Under the pieces are notes generated by a model. It was given only the letters and a program-made list of their open reading frames with translations, made no database searches and was not told where the DNA came from. Shown piece by piece: positions 38,354-52,477 of a DNA stretch of 64,000 bases (its first letter is position 1; every line of letters starts with the position of its first letter). Source of the stretch: Coriaria nepalensis (taxonomy: Eukaryota > Streptophyta > Magnoliopsida > Cucurbitales > Coriariaceae); assembly GCA_027186245.1 (NCBI GenBank), contig CP114487.1, forward strand, positions 5,389,001-5,453,000, in the 5' to 3' direction. The position numbers and the translations under genes were made by a program.

Positions 38354-40629
38354 GCGTTAGAATGGCCATTCGCGAGTTGTGCGTGAAACTCATATTTGAA
38401 CTGCGAAAATAGAATTCATTCGAATTGCTTCTAATTGATTTATTGACTTGAGGTGACTCATTGACATGATTCTGAACTTGAACTAATGCACACGTGTTAC
38501 AATGGCCTATAGCAAGATGTGCATGAAACTCATGTATGAAGTGCAAAGTAAAATTCGTTCGAGTTGCTTCCAAATGATTTTATTGACTTGAGATAACTTC
38601 ATTGACTTTATTTTGAACTCGAACAGTTGCACACATGCGTTAAAATGGGCATTAGCAAATTGTGCATGAAACTCATGTTTAAAGTGTGAAAATAGAATTC
38701 GTTCGGATTGCATCTAAATGATTTATTGATTTAATGTGACTCATTGACATGATTTTGAGTTTGACAAAATGCGGACGTGCACCGAAAGAGATCATTAGCA
38801 CGTTGTGCATGAAACTCATAGTTAAAATACATAAATAGAATTTGTTCGAATTGCTTCAAAATGATTTACTGACTTGAGATGACTCGTTGACATGATTTTC
38901 AACTTGAAGAAGTGCCCGCATGCCCTAAGAATCCCAATAGCAAGATGTGCATGAAACTCATGTTTGAAGTGCGAAAATAGAAAATGTTCGATTTGCTTTC
39001 AAATGATTTACCGATATAGGGTGACTCAATGTGACATGATTTTGAACTTGAACATTGCACACGTGTACCAAAAAGATCATTAGCAAGTTGTGCATGAAAT
39101 CCATAATTGAAATGCGACAACAGAATTTGTTGGAATTGCTTCTAAATGATTTATTGACTTGAGATGGCCCATTGACATGATTTTGAATTTGAACAAATTT
39201 ACACATGGGTTAAAATGGGCATTAGCAAGTTATGCGTGAAACTCATGTTTGAAGTCCAAAATAGAATTCATTCGAATTGCTCCTAAATGATTTACTAATT
39301 TGAGTAGACTCGTTGACGTGATTTTGAATTTGAACAAATGCACACGTGCACCAAAACGATTATTTGCAAGTTGTGCATGAAACTCTTAATTGAAATGCGA
39401 AAATAGAATTCGTTCGAATTCCTTCCAAATTCTTTATTGAGTTAAGGGACACATTCACATGATTTTGAACATGTACAAAGAGGCACACATGCGTTAGAAT
39501 GGCCATTCGCGAGTTGTGCGTGAAACTCATATTTGATCTGCGAAAATAGAATTCATTCGAATTGCTTCTAATTGATTTATTGACTTGAGGTGACTCATTG
39601 ACATGATTCTGAACTTGAACTAATGCACACATGTGTTACAATGGCCTATAGCAAGATGTGCATGAAACTCATGTATGAAGTGCAAAATAAAATTCGTTCG
39701 AGTTGCTTCCAAATGATTTTATTGACTTGAGATGACTTCGTTGACTTTAGTTTGAACTCGAACAGTTGCACAGATGCATTAAAATGGGCATTAGCAAATT
39801 GTGCATGAAACTCATGTTTAAAGTGTGAAAATAGAATTCGTTCGGATTGCATCTAAATGATTTATTGATTTAATGTGACTTATTGACAAGATTTTGAGTT
39901 TGAACAAATGCAGACGTGCACCGAAAGAGATCATTAGCATGTAGTGCATGAAACTCATAGTTAAAATACATAAATAGAATTTGTTCGAATTGCTCCAAAT
40001 GATTTACTAACTTGAGATGACTCGTTGACATGATTTTCAACTTGAAGAAATGCCTGCATGCCCTAAGAATCCCAATAGCAAGATGTGCATGAAACTCATG
40101 TTTGAAGTGCGAAAATAGAAAATGTTCGATTTGCTTTCAAATGATTTATTGATATAGGGTGACTCAATGTGACATGATTTTGAACTTGAACATTGCACAC
40201 GTGCACCAAAAAGATCATTAGCAAGTTGTGCATGAAATCCATAATTGAAATGCCAAAAAAAGAATTTGTTCGAATTGCTTCTCAATGATTTATTGACTTG
40301 AGATGGCCCATTGACATGATTTTGAATTTGAACAAATTTACACATGGGTTAAAATGGGCATTAGCAAGTTATGCATGAAACACATGTTTGAAGTCCAAAA
40401 TAGAATTCATTCGAATTGCACCTAAATGATTTACTAATTTGAGGTGACTCGTTGACGTGATTTTGAATTTGAACAAATGCACACGTGCACCAAAACGATT
40501 ATTTGCAAGTTGTGCATGAAACTCTTAATTGAAATGCGAAAATAGAATTCGTTCGAATTCCTTCCAAATTCTTTATTGAGTTAAGGGACACATTCACATG
40601 ATTTTGAACATGTACAAAGAGGCACACAT
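38354..40629 (+). repeat. 2,276-bp HOR pair, copy 4
   Basis: Pair of 1,137 and 1,139 bp with the 'gtagtgc' marker at 39943. I noticed no difference from copy 3. Confidence 0.9.
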
Positions 40630-42905
40630 GCGTTAGAATGGCCATTCGCGAGTTGTGCGTGAAACTCATATTTGAACTGCGAAAATTGAATTCATTCGAA
40701 TTGCTTCTAATTGATTTATTGACTTGAGGTGACTCATTGACATGATTCTGAACTTGAACTAATGCACACGTGTTACAATGGCCTATAGCAAGATGTGCAT
40801 GAAACTCATGTATGAAGTGCAAAGTAAAATTCGTTCGAGTTGCTTCCAAATGATTTTATTGACTTGAGATAACTTCATTGACTTTATTTTGAACTCGAAC
40901 AGTTGCACACATGCGTTAAAATGGGCATTAGCAAATTGTGCATGAAACTCATGTTTAAAGTGTGAAAATAGAATTCGTTCGGATTGCATCTAAATGATTT
41001 ATTGATTTAATGTGACTCATTGACATGATTTTGAGTTTGACAAAATGCGGACGTGCACCGAAAGAGATCATTAGCACGTTGTGCATGAAACTCATAGTTA
41101 AAATACATAAATAGAATTTGTTCGAATTGCTTCAAAATGATTTACTGACTTGAGATGACTCGTTGACATGATTTTCAACTTGAAGAAGTGCCCGCATGCC
41201 CTAAGAATCCCAATAGCAAGATGTGCATGAAACTCATGTTTGAAGTGCGAAAATAGAAAATGTTCGATTTGCTTTCAAATGATTTACCGATATAGGGTGA
41301 CTCAATGTGACATGATTTTGAACTTGAACATTGCACACGTGTACCAAAAAGATCATTAGCAAGTTGTGCATGAAATCCATAATTGAAATGCGACAACAGA
41401 ATTTGTTGGAATTGCTTCTAAATGATTTATTGACTTGAGATGGCCCATTGACATGATTTTGAATTTGAACAAATTTACACATGGGTTAAAATGGGCATTA
41501 GCAAGTTATGCGTGAAACTCATGTTTGAAGTCCAAAATAGAATTCATTCGAATTGCTCCTAAATGATTTACTAATTTGAGTAGACTCGTTGACGTGATTT
41601 TGAATTTGAACAAATGCACACGTGCACCAAAACGATTATTTGCAAGTTGTGCATGAAACTCTTAATTGAAATGCGAAAATAGAATTCGTTCGAATTCCTT
41701 CCAAATTCTTTATTGAGTTAAGGGACACATTCACATGATTTTGAACATGTACAAAGAGGCACACATGCGTTAGAATGGCCATTCGCGAGTTGTGCGTGAA
41801 ACTCATATTTGATCTGCGAAAATAGAATTCATTCGAATTGCTTCTAATTGATTTATTGACTTGAGGTGACTCATTGACATGATTCTGAACTTGAACTAAT
41901 GCACACATGTGTTACAATGGCCTATAGCAAGATGTGCATGAAACTCATGTATGAAGTGCAAAATAAAATTCGTTCGAGTTGCTTCCAAATGATTTTATTG
42001 ACTTGAGATGACTTCGTTGACTTTAGTTTGAACTCGAACAGTTGCACAGATGCATTAAAATGGGCATTAGCAAATTGTGCATGAAACTCATGTTTAAAGT
42101 GTGAAAATAGAATTCGTTCGGATTGCATCTAAATGATTTATTGATTTAATGTGACTTATTGACAAGATTTTGAGTTTGAACAAATGCAGACGTGCACCGA
42201 AAGAGATCATTAGCATGTAGTGCATGAAACTCATAGTTAAAATACATAAATAGAATTTGTTCGAATTGCTCCAAATGATTTACTAACTTGAGATGACTCG
42301 TTGACATGATTTTCAACTTGAAGAAATGCCTGCATGCCCTAAGAATCCCAATAGCAAGATGTGCATGAAACTCATGTTTGAAGTGCGAAAATAGAAAATG
42401 TTCGATTTGCTTTCAAATGATTTATTGATATAGGGTGACTCAATGTGACATGATTTTGAACTTGAACATTGCACACGTGCACCAAAAAGATCATTAGCAA
42501 GTTGTGCATGAAATCCATAATTGAAATGCCAAAAAAAGAATTTGTTCGAATTGCTTCTCAATGATTTATTGACTTGAGATGGCCCATTGACATGATTTTG
42601 AATTTGAACAAATTTACACATGGGTTAAAATGGGCATTAGCAAGTTATGCATGAAACACATGTTTGAAGTCCAAAATAGAATTCATTCGAATTGCACCTA
42701 AATGATTTACTAATTTGAGGTGACTCGTTGACGTGATTTTGAATTTGAACAAATGCACACGTGCACCAAAACGATTATTTGCAAGTTGTGCATGAAACTC
42801 TTAATTGAAATGCGAAAATAGAATTCGTTCGAATTCCTTCCAAATTCTTTATTGAGTTAAGGGACACATTCACATGATTTTGAACATGTACAAAGAGGCA
42901 CACAT
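40630..42905 (+). repeat. 2,276-bp HOR pair, copy 5
   Basis: Pair of 1,137 and 1,139 bp with the 'gtagtgc' marker at 42219 and one private change in m1, 'aaaattgaattc' near 40683. Confidence 0.9.
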
Positions 42906-44040
42906 GCGTTAGAATGGCCATTCGCGAGTTGTGCGTGAAACTCATATTTGAACTGCGAAAATAGAATTCATTCGAATTGCTTCTAATTGATTTATTGACT
43001 TGAGGTGACTCATTGACATGATTCTGAACTTGAACTAATGCACACGTGTTACAATGGCCTATAGCAAGATGTGCATGAAACTCATGTATGAAGTGCAAAG
43101 TAAAATTCGTTCGAGTTGCTTCCAAATGATTTTATTGACTTGAGATAACTTCATTGACTTTATTTTGAACTCGAACAGTTGCACACATGCGTTAAAATGG
43201 GCATTAGCAAATTGTGCATGAAACTCATGTTTAAAGTGTGAAAATAGAATTCGTTCGGATTGCATCTAAATGATTTATTGATTTAATGTGACTCATTGAC
43301 ATGATTTTGAGTTTGACAAAATGCGGACGTGCACCGAAAGAGATCATTAGCACGTTGTGCATGAAACTCATAGTTAAAATACATAAATAGAATTTGTTCG
43401 AATTGCTTCAAAATGATTTACTGACTTGAGATGACTCGTTGACATGATTTTCAACTTGAAGAAGTGCCCGCATGCCCTAAGAATCCCAATAGCAAGATGT
43501 GCATGAAACTCATGTTTGAAGTGCGAAAATAGAAAATGTTCGATTTGCTTTCAAATGATTTACCGATATAGGGTGACTCAATGTGACATGATTTTGAACT
43601 TGAACATTGCACACGTGTACCAAAAAGATCATTAGCAAGTTGTGCATGAAATCCATAATTGAAATGCGACAACAGAATTTGTTGGAATTGCTTCTAAATG
43701 ATTTATTGACTTGAGATGGCCCATTGACATGATTTTGAATTTGAACAAATTTACACGGGTTAAAATGGGCATTAGCAAGTTATGCATGAAACTCATGTTT
43801 GAAGTCCAAAATAGAATTCATTCGAATTGCTCCTAAATGATTTACTAATTTGAGTAGACTCGTTGACGTGATTTTGAATTTGAACAAATGCACACGTGCA
43901 CCAAAACGATTATTTGCAAGTTGTGCATGAAACTCTTAATTGAAATGCGAAAATAGAATTCGTTCGAATTCCTTCCAAATTCTTTATTGAGTTAAGGGAC
44001 ACATTCACATGATTTTGAACATGTACAAAGAGGCACACAT
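42906..44040 (+). repeat. 2,276-bp HOR pair, copy 6, first half only
   Basis: The first HOR of the pair is present at 1,135 bp, having lost 2 bp at 43752-43760 ('tttacacgggtt'). Sequence of the pair type continues into m1 of the next HOR ('gatctgcg' at 44092) and then switches class near 44225. Confidence 0.85.
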
Positions 44041-46953
44041 GCGTTAGAATGGCCATTCGCGAGTTGTGCGTGAAACTCATATTTGATCTGCGAAAATAGA
44101 ATTCATTCGAATTGCTTCTAATTGATTTATTGACTTGAGGTGACTCATTGACATGATTCTGAACTTGAACTAATGCACACATGTGTTACAATGGCCTATA
44201 GCAAGATGTGCATGAAACTCATGTATGAAGTGCAAAGTAAAATTCGTTTGAGTTGCTTCCAAATGATTTTATTGACTTGAGATGACTTCATTGACTTTAT
44301 TTTGAACTCGAACAGTTGCACACATGCGTTAAAATGGGCATTAGCAAATTGTGCATGAAACTCATGTTTGAAGTGTCAAAATAGAATACGTTCGGATTGC
44401 ATCTAAATGATTTATTGATTTAATGTGACTTATTGACATGATTTTGAGTTTGAACAAATGCAGACATGCACCGAAAGAGATCATTAGCACGTTGTGCTTG
44501 AAACTCATAGTTAAAATACATAAATAGAATTTGTTCGAATTGCTTCAAAATGATTTACTGACTTGAGATGACTCGTTGACATGATTTTCAACTTGAAGAA
44601 ATGCCCGCATGCCCTAAGAATCCCAATAGCAAGATGTGCATGAAACTCATGTTTGAAGTGCGAAAATAGAAAATGTTCGATTTGCTTTCAAATGATTTAC
44701 CGATATAGGGTGACTCAATGTGACATGATTTTGAACTTGAACATTGCACACGTGTACCAAAAAGATCATTAGCAAGTTGTGCATGAAATCCATAATTGAA
44801 ATGCGACAACAGAATTTGTTGGAATTGCTTCGAAATGATTTATTGACTTGAGATGGCCCATTGACATGATTTTGAATTTGAACAAATTTACACATCGGTT
44901 AAAATGGGCATTAGCAAGTTATGCGTGAAACTCATGTTTGAAGTCCAAAATAGAATTCATTCGAATTGCTCCTAAATGATTTACTAATTTGAGTAGGCTC
45001 GTTGACGTGATTTTGAATTTGAACAAATGCACACGTGCACCAAAACGATTATTTACAAGTTGTGCATGAAACTCTTAATTGAAATGCGAAAATAGAATTC
45101 GTTCGAATTCCTTCCAAATTCTTTATTGAGTTAAGGTGACACATTCACATGATTTTGAACATGTACAAAGCGGCACACATGCGTTAAAATGTCCATTAGC
45201 GAGTTGTGCGTGAAACTCATATTTGAACTGCGAAAATAGAATTCATTCGAATTGCTTCCAACTGATTTATTGACTTGAGGTGACTCACTGACATGATTCT
45301 GAACTTGAACTAATACACACGTGTTACAATGGCCTATAACAAGATGTGCATGAAACTCATGTATGAAGTGCAAAATAAAATTCGTTCCAGTTGCTTCCAA
45401 ATGATTTTATTGACATGAGATGACTTCATTGACTTTATTTTGAATTCGAACAGTTGCACACATGCGTTAAAATGGGCATTAGCAAATTGTGCATGAAACT
45501 CATGTTTGAAGTGTCAAAATAGAATACGTTCGGATTACATCTAAATGATTTATTGATTTAATGTGACTCATTGACAAGATTTTGAGTTTGAACAAATGCA
45601 GACGTGCACCGAAAGAGATCATTAGCACGTTGTGCATGAAACTCATAGTTAAAATACATATATAGAATTTGTTCAAATTGCTTCAAAATGATTTACTGAC
45701 TTGAGATGACTCGTTGACATGATTTTCAACTTGAAGAAATGCCCGCATGCCCTAAGAATCCCAATAGCAAGATGTGCATGAAACTCATGTTTGAAGTGCG
45801 AAAATAGAAAATGTTCGATTTGCTTTCAAATGATTTATTAATATAGGGTGACTCAATGAGACATGATTTTGAACTTGAACATTGCACACGTGCACCAAAA
45901 AGATCATTAGCAAGTTGTGCATGAAATCCATAATTGAAATGCGAAAACAGAATTTTTCGAATTGCTTCTAAATGATTTATTGACTTGAGATGACCTATTG
46001 TCATGATTTTAAATTTGAACAAATTTACACATCGGTTAAAATGGGCATTAGCAAGTTATGCGTGAAACTCATGTTTGAAGTCCAAAATAAAATTCATTTT
46101 AATTGCTCCTAAGTGATTTACTAATTTGAGGTGACTCGTTGACGTGATTTTGAATTTGAACAAATGCACAGGTGCACCAAAACGATTATTTGCAAGTTGT
46201 GCATGAAACTCTTAATTGAAATGCGAAAATATAATGCGTTCGAATTCCTTCCAAATTCTTTATTGAGTTAAGGTGACACATTCACATGATTTTGAACATG
46301 TACAAAGCGGCACACATGCGTTAAAATGGCCATTAGCGAGTTGCGCGTGAAACTCATATTTGAACTGCGAAAATAGAATTCATTCGAATTGCTTTTAATT
46401 GATTTATTGACTTGAGGTGACTCACTGACATGATTCTGAACTTGAACTAATGCACACATGTGTTACAATGGCCTATAGCAAGATGTGCATGAAACTCATG
46501 TATGAAGTGCAAAATAAAATTCGTTCGAGTTGCTTCCAAATGATTTTATTGACTTGAGATGACTTCATTGACTTTAGTTTGAACTCGAACAGTTGCACAC
46601 ATACGTTAAAATGGGCATTAGCAAATTGTGCATGAAACTCAAGTTTAAAGTGTGAAAATAGAATTCGTTCGGATTGCATCTAAATGATTTATTGATTTAA
46701 TGTGACTTATTGACAAGATTTTGAGTTTGAACAAATGCAGACGTGCACCGAAAGAGATCATTAGCATGTTGTGCATGAAACTCATAGTTAAAATACATAA
46801 ATCGAATTTGTTCGAATTGCTCCAAATGATTTACTGACTTGAGATGACTCGTTGACATGATTTTCAACTTGAAGAAATGCCTGCATGCCCTAAGAATCCC
46901 AATAGCAAGATGTGCATGAAACTCATGTTTGAACTGCGAAAATAGAAAATGTT

Positions 46954-46963
46954 CGATTTATTG
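46954..46963 (+). other. 15-bp deletion in m5, marker site 3
   Basis: Same joint as at 20941, in the 1,124-bp HOR of cassette occurrence 2. Confidence 0.85.
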
Positions 46964-47923
46964 ATATAGGGTGACTCAATGTGACATGATTTTGAACTTG
47001 AACATTGCACACGTGCACCAAAAAGATCATTAGCAAGTTGTGCTTGAAATCCATAATTGAAATGCCAAAAAAAGAATTTGTTCGAATTGCTTCTCAATGA
47101 TTTATTGACTTGAGATGGCCCATTGACATGATTTTGAATTTGAACAAATTTACACATGGGTTAAAATGGGCATTAGCAAGTTATGCATGAAACACATGTT
47201 TGAAGTCCAAAATAGAATTCATTCGAATTGCACCTAAATGATTTACTAATTTGAGGTGACTCGTTGACGTGATTTTGAATTTGAACAAATGCACACGTGC
47301 ACTAAAACGATTATTTGCAAGTTGTGCATGAAACTCTTAATTGAAATGCGAAAATAGAATTCGTTCGAATTCCTTCCAAATTCTTTATTGAGTTAAGGGA
47401 CACATTCACATGATTTTGAACATGTACAAAGAGGCACACATGCGTTAGAATGGCCATTCGCGAGTTGTGCGTGAAACTCATATTTGAACTGCGAAAATAG
47501 AATTCATTCGAATTGCTTCTAATTGATTTATTGACTTGAGGTGACTCATTGACATGATTCTGAACTTGAACTAATGCACACGTGTTACAATGGCCTATAG
47601 CAAGATGTGCATGAAACTCATGTATGAAGTGCAAAGTAAAATTCGTTCGAGTTGCTTCCAAATGATTTTATTGACTTGAGATAACTTCATTGACTTTATT
47701 TTGAACTCGAACAGTTGCACACATGCGTTAAAATGGGCATTAGCAAATTGTGCATGAAACTCATGTTTAAACTGTGAAAATAGAATTCGTTCGGATTGCA
47801 TCTAAATGATTTATTGATTTAATGTGACTCATTGACATGATTTTGAGTTTGACAAAATGCGGACGTGCACCGAAAGAGATCATTAGCACGTTGTGCATGA
47901 AACTCATAGTTAAAATACATAAA

Positions 47924-47933
47924 TAGCTATAAT
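47924..47933 (+). other. CTAT insertion in m4, marker site 2
   Basis: Same haplotype as at 29721. Confidence 0.85.
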
Positions 47934-50900
47934 TTGTTCGAATTGCTTCCAAATGATTTACTGACTTGAGATGACTCGTTGACAAGATTTTCAACTTGAA
48001 GAAACGCCCGCATGCCTTAAGAATCCCAATAGCAAGATGTGCATGAAACTCATGTTTGAAGTACGAAAATAGAAAATGTTCGATTTGCTTTCAAATCATT
48101 TATTGATATAGGGTGACTCAATGTGACATGATTTTGAACTTGAACATTGCACACGTGCACCAAAAAGGTCATTAGCAAGTTGTGCATGAAATCCATAATT
48201 GAAATGCGAAAACAGAATTTGTTCGAATTGCTTCTAAATGATTTATTGACTTGAGATGGCCCATTGACATGATTTTGAATTTGAACAAATTTACACATGG
48301 GTTAAAATGGGCATTAGCAAGTTATGCGTGAAACTCATGTTTGAAGTCCAAAATAGAATTCATTCGAATTGCTCCTAAATGATTTACTAATTTGAGGTGA
48401 CTCGTTGACGTGATTTTGAATTTAAAAAAATGCGCACGTGCACCAAAACGATTATTTGCAAGTTGTGCGTGAAACTCTTAATTGAAATGCGAAAATAGAA
48501 TTCGTTTGAATTGCTTCCAAATTCTTTATTGAGTTAAGGTGACACATTCACATGATTTTGAACATGTACAAAGCGGCACACATGCGTTAAAATGGCCATT
48601 AGCGAGTTGTAAATGAAACTCAAATTTGAACTGCGAAAATAGAATTCATTCGAATTGCTTCTAATTGATTTATTGACTTGAGGTGACTCATTGACATGAT
48701 TCTGAACTTGAACTAATGCACACATGTGTTACAATGGCCTATAGCAAGATGTGCATGAAACTCATGTATGAAGTGCAAAGTAAAATTCGTTCGAGTTGCT
48801 TCCAAATGATTTTATTGACTTGAGATGACTTCATTGACTTTATTTTGAACTCGAACAGTTGCACACATGCGTTAAAATGGGCATTAGCAAATTGTGCATG
48901 AAACTCATGTTTGAAGTGTCAAAATAGAATACGTTCGGATTGCATCTAAATGATTTATTGATTTAATGTGACTTATTGACATGATTTTGAGTTTGAACAA
49001 ATGCAGACATGCACCGAAAGAGATCATTAGCACGTTGTGCTTGAAACTCATAGTTAAAATACATAAATAGAATTTGTTCGAATTGCTTCAAAATGATTTA
49101 CTGACTTGAGATGACTCGTTGACATGATTTTCAACTTGAAAAAATGCCCGCATGCCCTAAGAATCCCAATAGCAAGATGTGCATGAAACTCATGTTTGAA
49201 GTGCGAAAATAGAAAATGGTCAATTTGCTTTCAAATGATTTACCGATATAGGGTGACTCAATGTGACATGATTTTGAACTTGAACATTGCACACGTGTAC
49301 CAAAAAGATCATTAGCAAGTTGTGCATGAAATCCATAATTGAAATGCGACAACAGAATTTGTTGGAATTGCTTCGAAATGATTTATTGACTTGAGATGGC
49401 CCATTGACATGATTTTGAATTTGAACAAATTTACACATCGGTTAAAATGGGCATTAGCAAGTTATGCGTGAAACTCATGTTTGAAGTCCAAAATAGAATT
49501 CATTCGAATTGCTCCTAAATGATTTACTAATTTGAGTAGGCTCGTTGACGTGATTTTGAATTTGAACAAATGCACACGTGCACCAAAACGATTATTTACA
49601 AGTTGTGCATGAAACTCTTAATTGAAATGCGAAAATAGAATTCGTTCGAATTCCTTCCAAATTCTTTATTGAGTGAAGGTGACACATTCACATGATTTTG
49701 AACATGTACAAAGCGGCACACATGCGTTAAAATGTCCATTAGCGAGTTGTGCGTGAAACTCATATTTGAACTGCGAAAATAGAATTCATTCGAATTGCTT
49801 CCAACTGATTTATTGACTTGAGGTGACTCACTGACATGATTCTGAACTTGAACTAATACACACGTGTTACAATGGCCTATAACAAGATGTGCATGAAACT
49901 CATGTATGAAGTGCAAAATAAAATTCGTTCCAGTTGCTTCCAAATGATTTTATTGACATGAGATGACTTCATTGACTTTATTTTGAATTCGAACAGTTGC
50001 ACACATGCGTTAAAATGGGCATTAGCAAATTGTGCATGAAACTCATGTTTGAAGTGTCAAAATAGAATACGTTCGGATTACATCTAAATGATTTATTGAT
50101 TTAATGTGACTCATTGACAAGATTTTGAGTTTGAACAAATGCAGACGTGCACCGAAAGAGATCATTAGCACGTTGTGCATGAAACTCATAGTTAAAATAC
50201 ATATATAGAATTTGTTCAAATTGCTTCAAAATGATTTACTGACTTGAGATGACTCGTTGACATGATTTTCAACTTGAAGAAATGCCCGCATGCCCTAAGA
50301 ATCCCAATAGCAAGATGTGCATGAAACTCATGTTTGAAGTGCGAAAATAGAAAATGTTCGATTTGCTTTCAAATGATTTATTAATATAGGGTGACTCAAT
50401 GAGACATGATTTTGAACTTGAACATTGCACACGTGCACCAAAAAGATCATTAGCAAGTTGTGCATGAAATCCATAATTGAAATGCGAAAACAGAATTTTT
50501 CGAATTGCTTCTAAATGATTTATTGACTTGAGATGACCTATTGTCATGATTTTAAATTTGAACAAATTTACACATCGGTTAAAATGGGCATTAGCAAGTT
50601 ATGCGTGAAACTCATGTTTGAAGTCCAAAATAAAATTCATTTTAATTGCTCCTAAGTGATTTACTAATTTGAGGTGACTCGTTGACGTGATTTTGAATTT
50701 GAACAAATGCACAGGTGCACCAAAACGATTATTTGCAAGTTGTGCATGAAACTCTTAATTGAAATGCGAAAATATAATGCGTTCGAATTCCTTCCAAATT
50801 CTTTATTGAGTTAAGGTGACACATTCACATGATTTTGAACATGTACAAAGCGGCACACATGCGTTAAAATGGCCATTGGCGAGTTGCGCGTGAAACTCAT

Positions 50901-51497
50901 ATTTGAACTGCGAAAATAGAATTCATTCGAATTGCTTTTAATTGATTTATTGACTTGAGGTGACTCACTGACATGATTCTGAACTTGAACTAATGCACAC
51001 ATGTGTTACAATGGCCTATAGCAAGATGTGCATGAAACTCATGTATGAAGTGCAAAATAAAATTCGTTCGAGTTGCTTCCAAATGATTTTATTGACTTGA
51101 GATGACTTCATTGACTTTAGTTTGAACTCGAACAGTTGCACACATACGTTAAAATGGGCATTAGCAAATTGTGCATGAAACTCAAGTTTAAAGTGTGAAA
51201 ATAGAATTCGTTCGGATTGCATCTAAATGATTTATTGATTTAATGTGACTTATTGACAAGATTTTGAGTTTGAACAAATGCAGACGTGCACCGAAAGAGA
51301 TCATTAGCATGTTGTGCATGAAACTCATAGTTAAAATACATAAATCGAATTTGTTCGAATTGCTCCAAATGATTTACTGACTTGAGATGACTCGTTGACA
51401 TGATTTTCAACTTGAAGAAATGCCTGCATGCCCTAAGAATCCCAATAGCAAGATGTGCATGAAACTCATGTTTGAAGTGCGAAAATAGAAAATGTTC

Positions 51498-51507
51498 GAT
51501 TTATTGA
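51498..51507 (+). other. 15-bp deletion in m5, marker site 4
   Basis: Same joint as at 20941, in cassette occurrence 3. Confidence 0.85.
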
Positions 51508-52467
51508 TATAGGGTGACTCAATGTGACATGATTTTGAACTTGAACATTGCACACGTGCACCAAAAAGATCATTAGCAAGTTGTGCTTGAAATCCATAAT
51601 TGAAATGCCAAAAAAAGAATTTGTTCGAATTGCTTCTCAATGATTTATTGACTTGAGATGGCCCATTGACATGATTTTGAATTTGAACAAATTTACACAT
51701 GGGTTAAAATGGGCATTAGCAAGTTATGCATGAAACACATGTTTGAAGTCCAAAATAGAATTCATTCGAATTGCACCTAAATGATTTACTAATTTGAGGT
51801 GACTCGTTGACGTGATTTTGAATTTGAACAAATGCACACGTGCACCAAAACGATTATTTGCAAGTTGTGCATGAAACTCTTAATTGAAATGCGAAAATAG
51901 AATTCGTTCGAATTCCTTCCAAATTCTTTATTGAGTTAAGGGACACATTCACATGATTTTGAACATGTACAAAGAGGCACACATGCGTTAGAATGGCCAT
52001 TCGCGAGTTGTGCGTGAAACTCATATTTGAACTGCGAAAATAGAATTCATTCGAATTGCTTCTAATTGATTTATTGACTTGAGGTGACTCATTGACATGA
52101 TTCTGAACTTGAACTAATGCACACGTGTTACAATGGCCTATAGCAGGATGTGCATGAAACTCATGTATGAAGTGCAAAGTAAAATTCGTTCGATTTGCTT
52201 CCAAATGATTTTATTGACTTGAGATAACTTCATTGACTTTATTTTGAACTCGAACAGTTGCACACATGCGTTAAAATGGGCATTAGCAAATTGTGCATGA
52301 AACTCATGTTTAAAGTGTGAAAATAGAATTCGTTCGGATTGCATCTAAATGATTTATTGATTTAATGTGACTCATTGACATGATTTTGAGTTTGACAAAA
52401 TGCGGACGTGCACCGAAAGAGATCATTAGCACGTTGTGCATGAAACTCATAGTTAAAATACATAAAT

Positions 52468-52477
52468 AGCTATAATT
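52468..52477 (+). other. CTAT insertion in m4, marker site 3
   Basis: Same haplotype as at 29721. m5 here has 'caaaacattta', as at 29890, where 48093 has 'caaatcattta'. Confidence 0.85.

Larger units (their letters stand above)
44041..48583 (+). repeat. 4,543-bp four-HOR cassette, occurrence 2
   Basis: HOR starts 44041, 45181, 46318 and 47442 give 1,140, 1,137, 1,124 and 1,142 bp. It matches 25838-30380 at an offset of 18,203 bp with scattered differences, such as 'gttgcgcgtg' at 46341 for 'gttgtgcgtg' and 'cttccaaatg' at 45394 for 'ctttctaatg'. Confidence 0.9.
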
